This document shows, one piece after another, positions 1 to 11,160 of a stretch of 64,000 bases of DNA. Made by a program: the position numbers and the translations under genes. The notes below the pieces were generated by a model. It had not been told where the DNA came from, did not search any database, and was given only the letters and a program-made list of their open reading frames with translations. The stretch is from Phocoena phocoena (taxonomy: Eukaryota > Chordata > Mammalia > Artiodactyla > Phocoenidae): positions 166,828,761 to 166,892,760 of the forward strand of contig NC_089220.1 in the NCBI RefSeq assembly GCF_963924675.1. Direction: 5' to 3'. Each line of letters opens with the position of its first letter. Position 1 is the stretch's first letter.

Positions 1-750
1 CTTCCCGTCAGGTGCGTTTTCCCCAAAACACAGCTTCATGATGTCACCACGGCCCAGCAACTTTTGCGGCTCTTCGCTTTTCCGAGCAAGTTACACTAGT
101 TATTCAACATATTCTATAAACCAAATTCAGTCGACATTTTCAGTTTTTCAAATTATCGTTTTCCTATTTTTGACTCATTTCCTTCAGTCACACTGGGCCA
201 CTCCTGTCCTCTGGCTCCGCTATTCCCTCCCCTTCCTCCCTCTTTCCACATGCTAATCTCTCTCCCTCTTCGGTGCTATTCCCAGACGTTCTGGTCCCAA
301 GTAAAACCTCACCCTCTTCTCTCTAAGAGGATTATAGTCCTAAGGAATCATTCCTTCTTTGGATTTCTTTAAGCTCAAGGAAACAGTCTTGTGTGGAAAG
401 AACCCCTAAAGTTCTTCTCTGGGTACCGAGCATTAAAAAAAAGAAGGCCTGAATAAGTTCATGGCAGACTAATAATATAATAAGTATAACTTCAGTGTAA
501 ATTTGTTGACTGAGAAATTGTGATTACTCTATGAGAAGTGATAAGTTAGCTGATGGCTTGTAACAACACTTGCAACGCAGATATTCACCCAAAGCATCTT
601 CCATCCCAGGCAGATACTTATTGCAGTTTCAGACTTTCTTCTACCACCATTAACAAAAGGACCCACTCACTGTTGGGTGCCTTTTCCTTTTAAGTTTTTT
701 TCCCAGCTGGTGTACATTCTGCATGATGGAAACACTCTGAAGGGCCTCTG

Positions 751-882
751 AATTTTTTTTTTTTTTCTTTTTTCAGCCACTCTGCCTGGCCTGCAGGATC
801 TTAATTCCCCGACCAGGGATCCAACCCGCGCCCCCTGCATGGGAAGCACGGAGTCTTAACCTTTGGACCACCAGGGAAATCC
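751..882 (-). repeat. tRNA-derived CHR SINE, short form
   Basis: Starts with poly-T and ends ccaccagggaaatccc, the complement of the SINE head GGGATTTCCCTGGTGGTCC. It has the short tail type (aattaagatcctgcaggcc) rather than the long subtypes. It is diverged, with only a weak target duplication (748-760 and 883-897). Confidence 0.85.
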
Positions 883-1299
883 CTGAAATTTATTTTTAAA
901 GTTCTCTCAAACTCTTAATGGATAGCCTTTTCTGAAAGGCTGAAGAAGGGATGAGCAGAGCAGGCCATATGAATGCCTTTATCCTTTTAAGGAAAAGGAA
1001 ATTCCAAAGGTTAAGTGAAATTTTTTTCATTCTCCACTCTCAGGTGTGTAGCACTCACCAACTCCGTCTAGCCTGGACTCCCGTGGAACACTGAAGCCCT
1101 TCTGCTTCTACAGAGAGAATGTCCCCTCACTCGACATCACTCATCCAGTTCCCAACCAAACCAGCTGGTTCATCGTCCTTCCGTGTGACCAGGTGGGCTT
1201 CTATTTACCCTTTCCTTCTGCCATGTCCGCCCATTCCCAAACTTAACTGAAGAGGTCTTTCTGATTTCTATCTAAGAGAAAGAGGAGCCTGCACTCACT

Positions 1300-1798
1300 C
1301 GATCACCAAATACTTATTCCGACCTGTTGCAGACTAGGTACGATGCACAATGCTGGGATAGAATGGTCCCTGCCGCCATCACACTGACATCCTGGTGGGG
1401 GAAATGGGCAAATAAAATAAATAAGCCCCAAATAAACACCGGAAATTATGGAAAAGGCTTCAGTGGAAACAGGGTGGGTATAGAGACTTAATGGAGAATG
1501 TGGGGCGGGGGGACGGCTAGAGGGGAAGAGCTTGTGCTCATTTCAGACCGAGAGTCGGGGAAGGCCTCCCTTACACAGGAGCCTTTAGGCTGAAATCTGA
1601 CGGAGAGGAGGAAAGTGGATTCCAGGTGAAGGCCACGGCTTGTCCGAGGTCTTGGCAGGAAGGAGCTTAGCCAGCGTGCTTACTGCACTGCGAGGTGGAG
1701 GTGAACGCTGTACCATGATGCTGGGAGGGAGACAGGGCCAGATCACGTGGGTCTTTGAGGCTGTGATAAGGAGGTCGGACTGTAATCTCAGAGCACTG
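1300..1798 (-). repeat. L2 LINE fragment, antisense (left half)
   Basis: It resembles the complement of the L2 3' region: the caaatacttattc start, then tggtccctgccgccatcaca, tcctggtggggg and ggaaggcctccctt. It resumes at 2010 after an inserted element. The divergence is high, and the open frames across it (1585-1837, both strands) are fortuitous. Confidence 0.55.
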
Positions 1799-2009
1799 GG
1801 TTGCCAGGTAAAATACAGAACATCCAGATACATCTGAATTTCAGATAAAGAACAACTTTTTAGTTTACGTGTGTTCCAAATATTGCATGGGACATACTTA
1901 TGCTGAAAATTTATTCATTGCTTATTTGAAATTCAGATTTAACTTGGCATCCTGTTTTTGCTTTGTTTTGTTTTTTTTTTTTTTTTTTTACTAAGTCTGA
2001 CAACCCTAA
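1799..2009. mobile_element. Palindromic DNA-transposon fossil with a poly-T insertion
   Basis: The ends are complementary: ggttgccaggtaaaatacag on the left, tctgacaaccc on the right. Inside, atctgaatttcagataaa is mirrored by ttatttgaaattcagattt around a centre near 1885-1895 (attgcatgggacatactta). A run of T at 1971-1990 interrupts the right arm. It looks like a foldback MITE. I do not assign a family with certainty. Confidence 0.6.
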
Positions 2010-2165
2010 TTGACAGGCTGCTGAAAGGTTTTCAGTAGGCAAGTGACGTGATCCAATTTGTATTTTAAGAAGATCCCTTTGACTGCTTCTTGGAGAATGG
2101 TTTGCAGGGTGGCATAGTTAAGTGAAGGTAAGTTCAGGGAGACTGGTTAGGTTTTCACAGCAGCT
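2010..2165 (-). repeat. L2 LINE fragment, antisense (right half)
   Basis: Continues the L2 complement after the foldback element: caagtgacgtgatccaattt, then aagatccctttgactgct and gggagactggttag, which match the usual L2 antisense order. Confidence 0.55.
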
Positions 2166-2198
2166 CAGAAGAGGAACAGAGCTAGTCTCGCCCTAGAG

Positions 2199-2348
2199 AC
2201 TAGTCTTCTCAAACTTTAATGTGGATAGGAATCATGTCTGGTATCTTGTTAAAATGAAGATTTAATTCAGTATATCTGGGGTGGGATCTGAGATACTACA
2301 TTTCTAATAAGCCTCCAGGTGGCGCTGACCTTGCTGGTTTCTAGACCA
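2199..2348 (+). mobile_element. MER5A-like hAT element, left part
   Basis: It has the MER5A pattern: ttctcaaactttaatgtg, then cttgttaaaatgaagatt, tctggggtgggatctgag and acatttctaataagc. It breaks at ctagacca and resumes at 2581 with the expected end, ccacactttgagtagcaa. Confidence 0.75.
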
Positions 2349-2580
2349 AGGGTCAGCAAACTATGGCCCATTGGCCAAATCTGGCCTGCCGCCTGTTTTT
2401 GTAAATAAAGTTTTATTGAAACGCACCCATGTCCATTGGTTTCCATTTCACCTATGGCAGCTTTCTGCTTTCATGCTATGATGGCAGAGTGAAGTCGATG
2501 AACAGAAGACTATATGGGCCACAAAACCGAAAAATATTTACTATTTGGCCCTTACCTGGAAAGTTTATCTGATGCCTGCC
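2349..2580. mobile_element. hAT-type MITE nested in MER5A
   Basis: A 232-bp insert flanked by a perfect 8-bp duplication, CTAGACCA (2341-2348 and 2581-2588), the size typical of hAT transposition. The ends are loosely inverted: agggtcagcaaact on the left and agtttatctgatgcctgcc on the right. The interior (ggcccattggccaaatctgg, gtaaataaagttttattgaa) is the common Charlie-type non-autonomous repeat. It has no coding capacity. Confidence 0.85.
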
Positions 2581-2605
2581 CTAGACCACACTTTGAGTAG
2601 CAAGG
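2581..2605 (+). mobile_element. MER5A-like hAT element, right end
   Basis: The terminal ccacactttgagtagcaagg completes the MER5A copy split by the nested hAT element. Confidence 0.7.
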
Positions 2606-4629
2606 TCTACATTTGGATGGTTACCATGGAGATGGAGAGACATAGGCAGATTCAAGATATATTTGAAAGCACAGAGTGTGGTCTACATTGGTTCATTAAA
2701 CACTCCCTTCTGACATGAGCCTAGGGACCCTGAGCTGCATGTCGAGACAGCTGAGAACCTGGTTATCAATGGTGATTCATCTTGAAAACATTTACCCAAG
2801 AAGCCCAAGGTGTTCTACTCAGCACACCTCTGAATGTATATAGAAATGCGTCTATGCACACACGGAGAGTGGAAAGACACCACATAACAGCACCTGGTAA
2901 CCTGGACGAATCAATTGTCATGCTAGCAAAAAACTGAAGCCCACTCCTGTTCGGACTTACTGCTGGCTGGTTTCCATTTTTCCTACCTCAACTTCCATGA
3001 TCTCTACTTTCTCATCATGGGGGTGGTCTTTGCAGTAATTGTAGGTGAGGAAACTGAGGCACAGCCTTGTTACCTCCTCTGCTCACTCCACCCCCAGTAA
3101 GAAACGACCCTTTCCTCAATCTCCTCTCTCTCTCTTTTAAAAAAATTATAACCTTTATCCTATGTCTTAAAGGAAGGGAATATCCAGTGCTCACTTAAGA
3201 GGGAAAATCACTTTAAAAACAAAATAGAAGATGATTTTAGAAGGCAGGAGAGAAAGACTACACTTTTTCTGTGCACAGTTTTTCTTGGCATTCCTTTGGG
3301 ATTCTTAGAGTTGCCACATTGACATCTTCCATGGTAAATGCACAAGGTACGATAATTCTCTTGTGTAATAAACTTACAAGGCAGTGTCATACAACAAAGT
3401 ACTAAAATGACTTATCATTTAAAGACCACTCCAGGGTTGTTAGAAGTTATGAATTTCTGGAAATTGCTTTGAGTATTTTATCTTTCTAGGATAAAACACT
3501 CAAGTATCAAATAATATTTTATGCACTGATGTAGTAACAGTAAATGGTGGCCATGTGATACATACATTATTAACACCAACAAGTTAATTCCAATTTCTGC
3601 GGGGCACAATTTCGTACTAGATAGCAATTTAACACTCAGATGCTATGCTATCTTCCGAGGAGAGGGAAGTAAGCGGCTCTGTAGTTTGTCCTTGTGGCTC
3701 TGCAGTGTTCCTAGTGTCATTATACCTTTTTTTAAAATTAAATGTGGCTGCTCTTTCTTTCCCCATGTGGGCATTGCAAAACAATAACAACCGCAAATAT
3801 GAGAGATTAAGCTTGTATAATAGACTGATCCGTTTTACTTAGAAAGCTGAAGTTGCTCAGGGATAATGAATGCAAGATACGTCAGCAGAGGTGAACAAAA
3901 ACAAATTCCGTGTCGCTTTCATTCACGGCAAAACTTGCATTTCTGATCACATTTGCACAAAGACCATCTGCTTGATGAAACAACTCTTCCTTCCCAAATG
4001 CGTGGATTTATGTCAGAATCCAAACAGTTTTTCACTTTATCATTAAGCACTGGCAGATCTGGAACTCCAAATTAACATCGGAGGTGTCTGCCTCATCATC
4101 TCCTGGGCTACATTCTTTTTAATGGGGGGAAAAAAGGCAAAGTGCTGAAAGATGAAAAAAATCTCCAGATATCCTTTTTTTATTCCCTGCCTAAATTTTA
4201 AACATTTCAACAAACCTGTTTTAATGTCTTACTGAAGTGCTTAGGTGCTGAGGCACAGACGAGAGGAGAAAAGCAGACAGACAAAGGAAAAGTCTTCCCT
4301 TTCAGAAGGTACCTGAAAGGGTGAGTAGGAAAAGAAAGGGAAAGAGAAAAAGGAATGCTAAGGGGTTTGGAATGTGAGGTTGTCTGAAACAAAATGCAAG
4401 GAAGCTTGGAGACAAAAGATTCGGTTCGCATCAGGTCTTGGAAGCATGATAGAAGGAGTGTTTTATAAAAGAAGAAATCATTAAAAGGATTCACACATCC
4501 ATTTGCATGAATTAGCAAACCTGGGAGAGTGCCTAAAATGGACTACAGTGCTGACCTGAAATGAAGGTCACTGATTTCCCCGCAACCTCAATGCCTCAGT
4601 GTACACAGAGCATAGTTACACGAACGAAC

Positions 4630-4695
4630 CTTTCCAGCCAGTGTTGAGAGATCATCACCTCCAATTATCTGCATCTCGCCCATGGACTGGTCATT
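4630..4695 (-). CDS. PRTFDC1: PRTFDC1 coding exon 4
   Basis: The reverse complement encodes 22 codons, NDQSMGEMQIIGGDDLSTLAGK. It starts after a strong pyrimidine tract ending cttttag and ends at AAG before GTTCGT. The length (66 bp), phase 0 at both ends and the IIGGDDLSTLxGK core match HPRT1 exon 4, which carries the rest of the flexible loop that closes over the active site. Joined after exon 3 it continues KSYR-NDQS without a break. SMGEMQ separates it from HPRT1, which has a STGD-type sequence there. The donor is unusual: T, C and G at +3 to +5 in place of the common AAG. The next exon expected (18 bp) was not found to the left. Confidence 0.94.
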
Positions 4696-5334
4696 CTAAA
4701 AGAAAAAGGGGAGACAACATTTTACTGTACAAGAAAACCTTTAAAGCACGTTTCCCTGTCTACCCAGCCAGTGGCGAGACTGCGCCTTACAGATATAGCA
4801 CAAATAGCTGGTACAGATTCATGGTTGCCTATGGTTACCAAGAGCCACTCTCCTGCCACTGTGCTTGAGACAAAGCACTCTAATGGCTGGCGGGCGAGTC
4901 TGCGTGGAGAGGGCATGGAAGGAGTAGAGAGAGGACAAGTAAACCTAATTTGGGGACAAAAAAACCATGGAAGGTGCCTGAACCTATTCTGAGACAGATG
5001 GAACTGGAGGAGACAGTCATGCTCCTGGACTTCCCTGGGGTGAGGGGGTGGCTACGGGAGCCCCAGGAGGGGCCTAGCATTTGTCAGCTGTGCCAACGGG
5101 CCTCAGTTACAGCCCTGCAGTGGGGAACAATTAGACTGGCTCCCAGAGAGGTTAGAGACCCCCTCTACTCCCTACCAGTGCTGGTCCAATCCCTCATCTG
5201 GTGTTGAGGGCAGTTCTAACAGGCCAAGGCTCAAGAACTATTACAGTCAGACCCTCAGACGTGGATGATGAAGCCTTAGGAACTTCCTGCAGTACCAGGA
5301 ATATGAGACCCAGAACCCCATTCAGAAGACGTTA

Positions 5335-5462
5335 TCACAGTACCTTGTAATAACGTATAATGGAAAAGAATCTGAAAAAGAATATATATATCTGAATCAC
5401 TGCTGTACACCAGAAACTAACACAACATTGTAAATCAACTATACTACAATTAAAAAAAAAAG
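5335..5462 (+). repeat. L1 3' end fragment
   Basis: Carries ttgtaataacgtataatgg, then ctgtacaccagaaactaaca and caactatactacaatt before poly-A, as at the end of the other L1s in this window (near 20630-20665). A severely 5'-truncated insertion. Confidence 0.88.
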
Positions 5463-5548
5463 ACTTTTCACTCAAATCCTATTAGGGGTTATGAGCATTC
5501 CTTTTCACAATATTTATACACAGGACATTATCCTGTCCCAATTAAACC

Positions 5549-5589
5549 TCACACACACACACACAGACACACACACACACACACACACA
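5549..5589. repeat. (CA)n microsatellite
   Basis: About 20 CA units with one interruption (cagaca). Confidence 0.95.
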
Positions 5590-7194
5590 ATGAACAAAAT
5601 ATGGATTGTTCCTTAGTATAAATATCACAATAGAATAACATGGGGGCAGAACGGGAAACAGAGAGCAGGCAGCTTGTTTTCTGGCCTCCTTGCAAAGAGG
5701 CATTAAAGGAACCAAAGCAGATATCCTACAGGCAACTGGTTTCATGACCAAGCAAGACTGCTGTGATGTTGCAGCCCCTTCATCCAAACAATAACCTAAG
5801 TGAGAAGACACCAATAGAGGGACCAGACGTACACTGTGCTGAACCAGGAAACATCTCCGGTTACTGCTGCGGACAGCTGTTGCTTTGGCTAGTTCACTGC
5901 TTTTCTCCCTTATTCTGGCAAGAAGGTCCTGCTTCTTTCCCAGAAGAGTTCATTCCATTTGGATCAGGTGGAGCCAGGCCTTACCTGTATAAATCAGCTA
6001 TGCCCGAAGCTATAACCAACCCTGAACTTTCCAGCTACTTAAGCCAATTCATTCCCTTAAAGAAATTTTCCCTTGGGTTGGTTTGAATTGGATTCTGTCA
6101 CTTGCAACTGAGAGTCTAGACCTAGAGTTACTTTGTCATAGCACTGGTCATCCGGAAAGGGGAAAAAAAAAAGCCAACCAACCAATATAACAGTTTTACC
6201 AAAGAAGCAGCCTTTTATTTTTTTACCTTACTGCTCAAGAGAAAAAAAAAAACAAAGACCTTAAAACGTTCTTACTTCCACTTTGAAAGCATTCATTCCT
6301 TACTGCAAAGGAATGGAGACAATGGTTGAAGTGGCCCATAAGTTAGATAAAACCAATAATTTTCTTCTTATGGGAACTGATCTGAAAAGGAGAAAATCAA
6401 AGGCTAACCAGAATTCGCTGATCTTTCCTGTTTTTGTCCAGGCGTCTGTAATCATATTCACACGCAGTCATGTCAGCAGGTTGAGAACTTGTCAAAAATG
6501 TCAAAGGAGAAAATTTTCTTGTCACTTCTAGAGGTGCTGAGATAAGAGGAGTTAATATAGGGAGAATTTCTGTGTATTAGACTCACACATGGTAATAGCA
6601 GCAAGAAAAGTAAAATTTCAGTGTCTCCAGAGGACTGAGGTATGCAGAATTGGATGGAACAACTAAACCACAAAGTTTGATGTAAAAAAATGAGACTTAT
6701 ACTCTGCTAGATCAGAGTAAATTTCACAATAATTCTACTATTATCATCTCTATTCAGAAACAAAAACACAACACATCAAAAAGCTGAATACAATGCTCTA
6801 AGTCACACATTTAGTGTGTTTTCAAGCAAGTCTTATTTCAGAAGGCGTCGCTTAGTCCAAGCTTATAACATATTTTTAATATTAGATTTGCCCTTAATTC
6901 ATCTGGAATTTATATCTTCCAAGTGTGTATATGGTCAATTGTCCTAATACCATTTATTGAATTGTTTATATTTTTCCCTACTGGTTTGAAATGTCATTTT
7001 TATCATATCCTTCATTCTAATATGCAAGGATCAATTTCTATATACTTCTGTTTCATTAACCAAAAATGTCTATTTCAGCATCAAAACCATACTGTTAAAT
7101 TATTATAGCTTTTTAGTATGTTTTAGTGTCTGGTAGAGCAAGTCCCAATTTTTTGTTCTTCTAAAAAATTGTCTTGGCTACTTTTGCACATTTA
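5590..7194. other. Intron, no gene seen
   Basis: No gene is recognised. The stretch 5820-6115 ends with aattggattctgtcacttgc, which recalls the end of an old LTR-type repeat, but I cannot place it. The rest is AT-rich and without recognisable repeats. Confidence 0.5.
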
Positions 7195-7295
7195 TTCTCC
7201 TATCTGGTGGGTTGTTAAGAAGATCAAATGAATTAATACACACAGAACATTTAGAACAGAGCCTGGCATATGGTAAGCACTCAGTAGATGCTAGC
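7195..7295 (+). repeat. MIR SINE fragment
   Basis: The 3' half of MIR: aatgaattaatacacacaga, then cagagcctggcatatggtaa and gcactcagtagatgct. Confidence 0.75.
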
Positions 7296-7303
7296 TGTGA
7301 CTG

Positions 7304-7362
7304 ATTTCTTCCCTTTCCTCCCTCCCTCCCTCCCTTTCTTTCTTCCTTCCCTCCCTCCCTGG
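7304..7362. repeat. (CCTT)n simple repeat
   Basis: A pyrimidine-only run of ccct, ttcc and cttt units. Confidence 0.9.
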
Positions 7363-7848
7363 AAACAATCACCCCTCAATCCTCCCTAGTACACTGGAGT
7401 CTGGAGCTCCCTGGTTTAATGACTCTGGAAAATATGTCTGGGATGGAGAAGGGCAATTAGAGGTCCAACTTCTCCATTCATATGCTTCCCATTGCCTTGC
7501 TGCATCCAGACCATTCCTCATCTAAGAACCTGGTGACAAACTAGTAAGCCTTTCAGGAATCCTGTGGCCTGATGACTCCTCTCTACTCTTTGAAATCAGC
7601 CTCCATAGACATTTAGATTTTCAGTTTCTCTATTTTGCTGAGTCAATGCCCTTCCTTAATCAGTTTTATCACCTAAAAAACAACACTGACATCTCTTGCC
7701 CACTGAGGTCTTCTCCCTTTCCTCTCGTCCTTGTGGGTATATATATATATCTTGTTTATTTCTTTACTGTCGTTTCGCTGGGGTTTCAGGAAGAAAAGGA
7801 GTTAACTGAATGCACTCAATTCACAGTGTTTAACCATAACATTTTTCT

Positions 7849-8077
7849 TTTTTTTATTTTTTTTTTATTTTTTTTTTTATTTTTTGTGGTACGCGGGCCT
7901 CTCACTGTTGTGGCCTCTCCCGTTGCAGAGCACAGGCTCCGGACGCACAGGCCCAGCGGCCATGGCTCACAGGCCCAGCCGCTCCGCGGCATGTGGGATC
8001 TTCCCGGACCGGGGCACGAACTCGCGTCCCCTGCATCGGCAGGCGGACTCTCAACCACTGCACCACCAGGGAAGCCC
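7849..8077 (-). repeat. CHR SINE, GAGCGGCTGGGCC subtype
   Basis: Antisense copy: T-rich tail on the left, tRNA-like head on the right (complement of GGCTTCCCTGGTGG). It is flanked by a perfect 15-bp duplication, ccataacatttttct (7834-7848 and 8078-8092). The box B complement is near 8014-8030. Open frames through it in several frames are SINE readings, not genes. Confidence 0.95.
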
Positions 8078-8364
8078 CCATAACATTTTTCTAGTGGTTC
8101 AAAAACATCCTTATATTCCTAGGATTGATTTTTTTTTTTTTTTTTTTTTTACACCACTGGTTTTGATTTGAAACTATTTTCTTTGGGATTGTTCATCTCA
8201 TCTTCGTAAGTAAGAATGACCTACAATTTTCCTTTCTTTTGCTACCTTTGTGGATTTTTAAACCCAGTTATACAAGCCTCATATGAGTTGGGTGATTCTT
8301 TGTCTTTTTTTCTATATGCTAGAAAGGTCTGTATATGGGTAAATGTATCTATTTTGCTAAGGTT

Positions 8365-8500
8365 CAGTAGAGCTCAGAATAGGTATTATTTAATCCCCAA
8401 TTTACAAACAAGGAACTAGACGCAGCAAGAGTCTGAGTAACTTGCCCAAAGAGGTACTACTAGTAAGTGAGGGAATCCAGTTCAATTCTAGAATTGCCTG
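8365..8500 (+). repeat. MIR SINE fragment
   Basis: MIR core order: ttatttaatccccaatttac, then gtaacttgcccaaagaggta and agtaagtgaggg. Confidence 0.75.
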
Positions 8501-9689
8501 AATTGACATTATTCTTGTGTTAATCACCCCCCGTCCTCCACAATATTCCTAGAAGGTAGAAGTAATAGTACATCTCTGAGAGTAACATGGAGAAGAAATT
8601 GGGTCCTGGTTATACTAATGTAGTAAAATATATAAGCTGAAATGGCTAGGAGAAATCTACATCTTGAAAGAAATATTGGTAGCTGTTGTGTGGATTTATT
8701 TAAACAGCAAAGGAAGTCTCTGACGTATAGTTCAGGCATCCTCAGAAAGAAATATATTGGAAATTTCTAGTTTAGGTGACCTGATCTCCAGGTGCAAAAA
8801 AGAGCTCAGCAGGTATGATGACTACTCAAACAAGAGAATGTGGACTGTTTAGATAATGTTTAGGAAAAAACATAACCGAGGAAGAATAAATATCCTGAAT
8901 TCCTTTTGAGGAACTGGAAGGGGAAAAGTAAAGAAAACAAATAAACAAAAGAACCACTCTCTCAGCCATTCATTTCCAAACTCAGAGCAACTTGCTTCAT
9001 TCAGAATCTATACACGCAAAGGCTTTCTCAACATGCTCCGCCCCCACAGATGCCTTAACTTCGCTTTTTCCCTCTTCTTTTCAGCCTCATCCTCCCTCTC
9101 AGCTCTTCTCCTGTGCTCAGTAAGGTCGTCAGTACTATTTCAAATGGATAGAGAGGCAAACCCCAAACCAAAACAGTTCATTATAAGAAGCTTTAATGAT
9201 GAAACCGGAGAGCTTCTAATGAAAATGTTGCAAACTGTTGAAAAAATTTTCAAAAACTCTAACATTGATACCAAGTCAGATAACAAGGACAGGTGAATCA
9301 GTTCCAGTGTTTTCTTTTTAACCAGCTGTTGATGTAGGGTGTGGGTCCCCGAGTCCTTTAAGCAGCCTGGGGTCAAAGTAGAGGTCACAGGGCAGTCAGA
9401 GCTGGTGGCTTGTGTGCCTGTCCCTTGCTTCACCCAGAGCAGCTCCTCTTATCTCTGTTATATTAACTGGGTTCAAGGTAAGATGATGGTGGCCAAAATG
9501 TTTGAAAACCCTCATGTCAATATTTTCTTCCTTTGAAATGGACTTGCCTTCTTTTCAGTTCTTGTTCATTTAAATATCCATTTGTTTCTGGGATCATTTT
9601 TGTTTAGAAACTCATTCTTACAACCTATGTGGGTGAATTGTGAGAAAGGAACATGGTGACTGGTGAACAGGCAGCCGGTGTCCCCAGGT
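8501..9689. other. Intron, no gene seen
   Basis: No repeat or gene is confidently recognised. The 87-codon frame at 9033-9296 has no family resemblance I can name. Confidence 0.5.
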
Positions 9690-9920
9690 CCCCTGGGGAC
9701 CAGATTTCCTGGGTTCCAGTCCCAGCCCCACCTTCTCTTAGTTGTATGACCTTAAGGAAGCTACTTAACCTCTCAGTGCTCCACTGTCCCTGTCTATAAA
9801 AAGAGTATGTCAATAGTTCCCACCTCCTAGGATTACTGGGAGGAGTAAATGAATTAATACGAATTCAGCACTTAGAAAAGTGCGTGGCGTGTAATAAGCA
9901 GTTCCTAAAGTAAGCCTTGT
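9690..9920 (+). repeat. MIR SINE
   Basis: Nearly complete: tgggttccagtcccagcccc, tgtatgaccttaaggaagct, cttaacctctcagtg and gaattaatacgaattcagca, in order. Confidence 0.8.
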
Positions 9921-10452
9921 CTTCTCATCATCTACTTTTAGTCTAAGAAACTTGCACATCTACCTGAGTTTCCTAACATTGACTTTGTGACGATTCTTCG
10001 TTCAGTTCACTGAGCACACGACTGCTATGTGAATGCCTCGTGCTCTGAGGTTAGGGTTTCTGAGGCTGACAGCCACCCATGAGGCATGTGGTTAAGAAGG
10101 ACTCATGGCCTTCTGTTGCCACTTTGCATCATGGCTACAGTCTTGATTAAAAACAAGCTCAGTTGTATGGTCCTTTGGGGTTTCTCAGTGACCTCTCCCC
10201 AGTTCCCAAGCTGTGATGTCTGAATCTTTAAGGTAGACTATTTCATGGGTATAATAAGCATCATTCCACTCTGCTGTTTTCATCTTTCTCCTCAACAGAC
10301 AGAAGCCACCTGGAGATGATGCTCAGATCCACTTTTGTCTTTATCAGCTCTTGTCTGTACTCTGCTGGAGCCATTTATAGTCAGTAAAGAGTTAACCTTG
10401 AAATTGCTTTACAAGATGGCAGCGGCAGATCTGTAGTAGAACATGAGAATGG

Positions 10453-10668
10453 GGCTTCCCTGGTGACGCAGATGTTGAGAGTCCGCCTGCCGATGCAGGG
10501 GACGTGAGTTCGTGCCCTGGTCCGGGAAGATCCCACATGCCGCGGAGCGGCTGGGCCCGTGAGCCATGGCTGCTGAGCCTGCGTGTCCGGAGCCTGTGCT
10601 CCACAATGGGAGAGGCCACAGCGGTGAGAGGCCCGTGTACCGCAAAAAAAAAAAAAAAAAAAAAGAGA
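10453..10668 (+). repeat. CHR SINE, GAGCGGCTGGGCC subtype
   Basis: Complete copy from ggcttccctggtgacgcag to a poly-A of about 22. It is flanked by gagaatgg (10445-10452 and 10669-10676). Box B is at the ttcgtgccctggtcc region. One head change is present (gacgcagatgttgag). Confidence 0.93.
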
Positions 10669-11039
10669 GAGAATGGATGGCTGGTTTCCTGAAAACTTTC
10701 CCGGGCCTGGCTCCATTTTTGCCTTGGGGATCATGAGATACCCCAATTCTTTCCTTTAATCCACCATCTCAGCTTAAGGTAATTTAAAATAGACTTACAC
10801 AACTTGTCAATAACAGAACCTTGACTAAGGTTTCACACCAACTTACAGGAGAAGTCAATATTTGCAAATTATGATAAATATCATTAGGGACAACTTAGTG
10901 GTGACACGTCATCACTCTTCACTGAGGGACACTCATCACTGTGCTGCATGAGACCCTAGACTTCCCGGCACACGACGTACTGCTTCCTCCTCCATGTCTT
11001 AGCTCGTGGTTGCTCCTGTCACACCTCCCCATCTTTCTT

Positions 11040-11160
11040 CACAGGACTAATTCCTACTCTTCCTTCAAGACTCAGTTCAGGCGTCATCTCTTCTAGGAAG
11101 CTTTCCAGGAGTCCCCTGGACGTGATGTGTCCCCATAACGCTCTATGCATATCTGCATGT
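11040..11160 (+). repeat. Probable L2 fragment
   Basis: The sequence ctactcttccttcaagactc, then tcaggcgtcatctcttctag and gaagctttccaggag, is typical of the L2 3' region. Short and diverged. Confidence 0.5.

Larger units (their letters stand above)
1..4629 (-). other. PRTFDC1: PRTFDC1 intron 4, 5' part
   Basis: This is sequence downstream of exon 4 on the coding strand. It was scanned by eye for the 18-bp exon encoding the NVLIVE peptide flanked by AG and GT, and none was found. Stretches 1-747, 885-1299 and 2606-4629 hold no gene or confident repeat, apart from a short MIR-like scrap near 3036-3065. Confidence 0.8.

Noticed and set aside
1..4629. PRTFDC1 exon 5 (18 bp)
   Set aside because: No match to the expected NVLIVE codons with AG and GT borders was found; ACATTCT and ACGTTCT candidates near 284-294, 705-713 and 4110 encode other residues.
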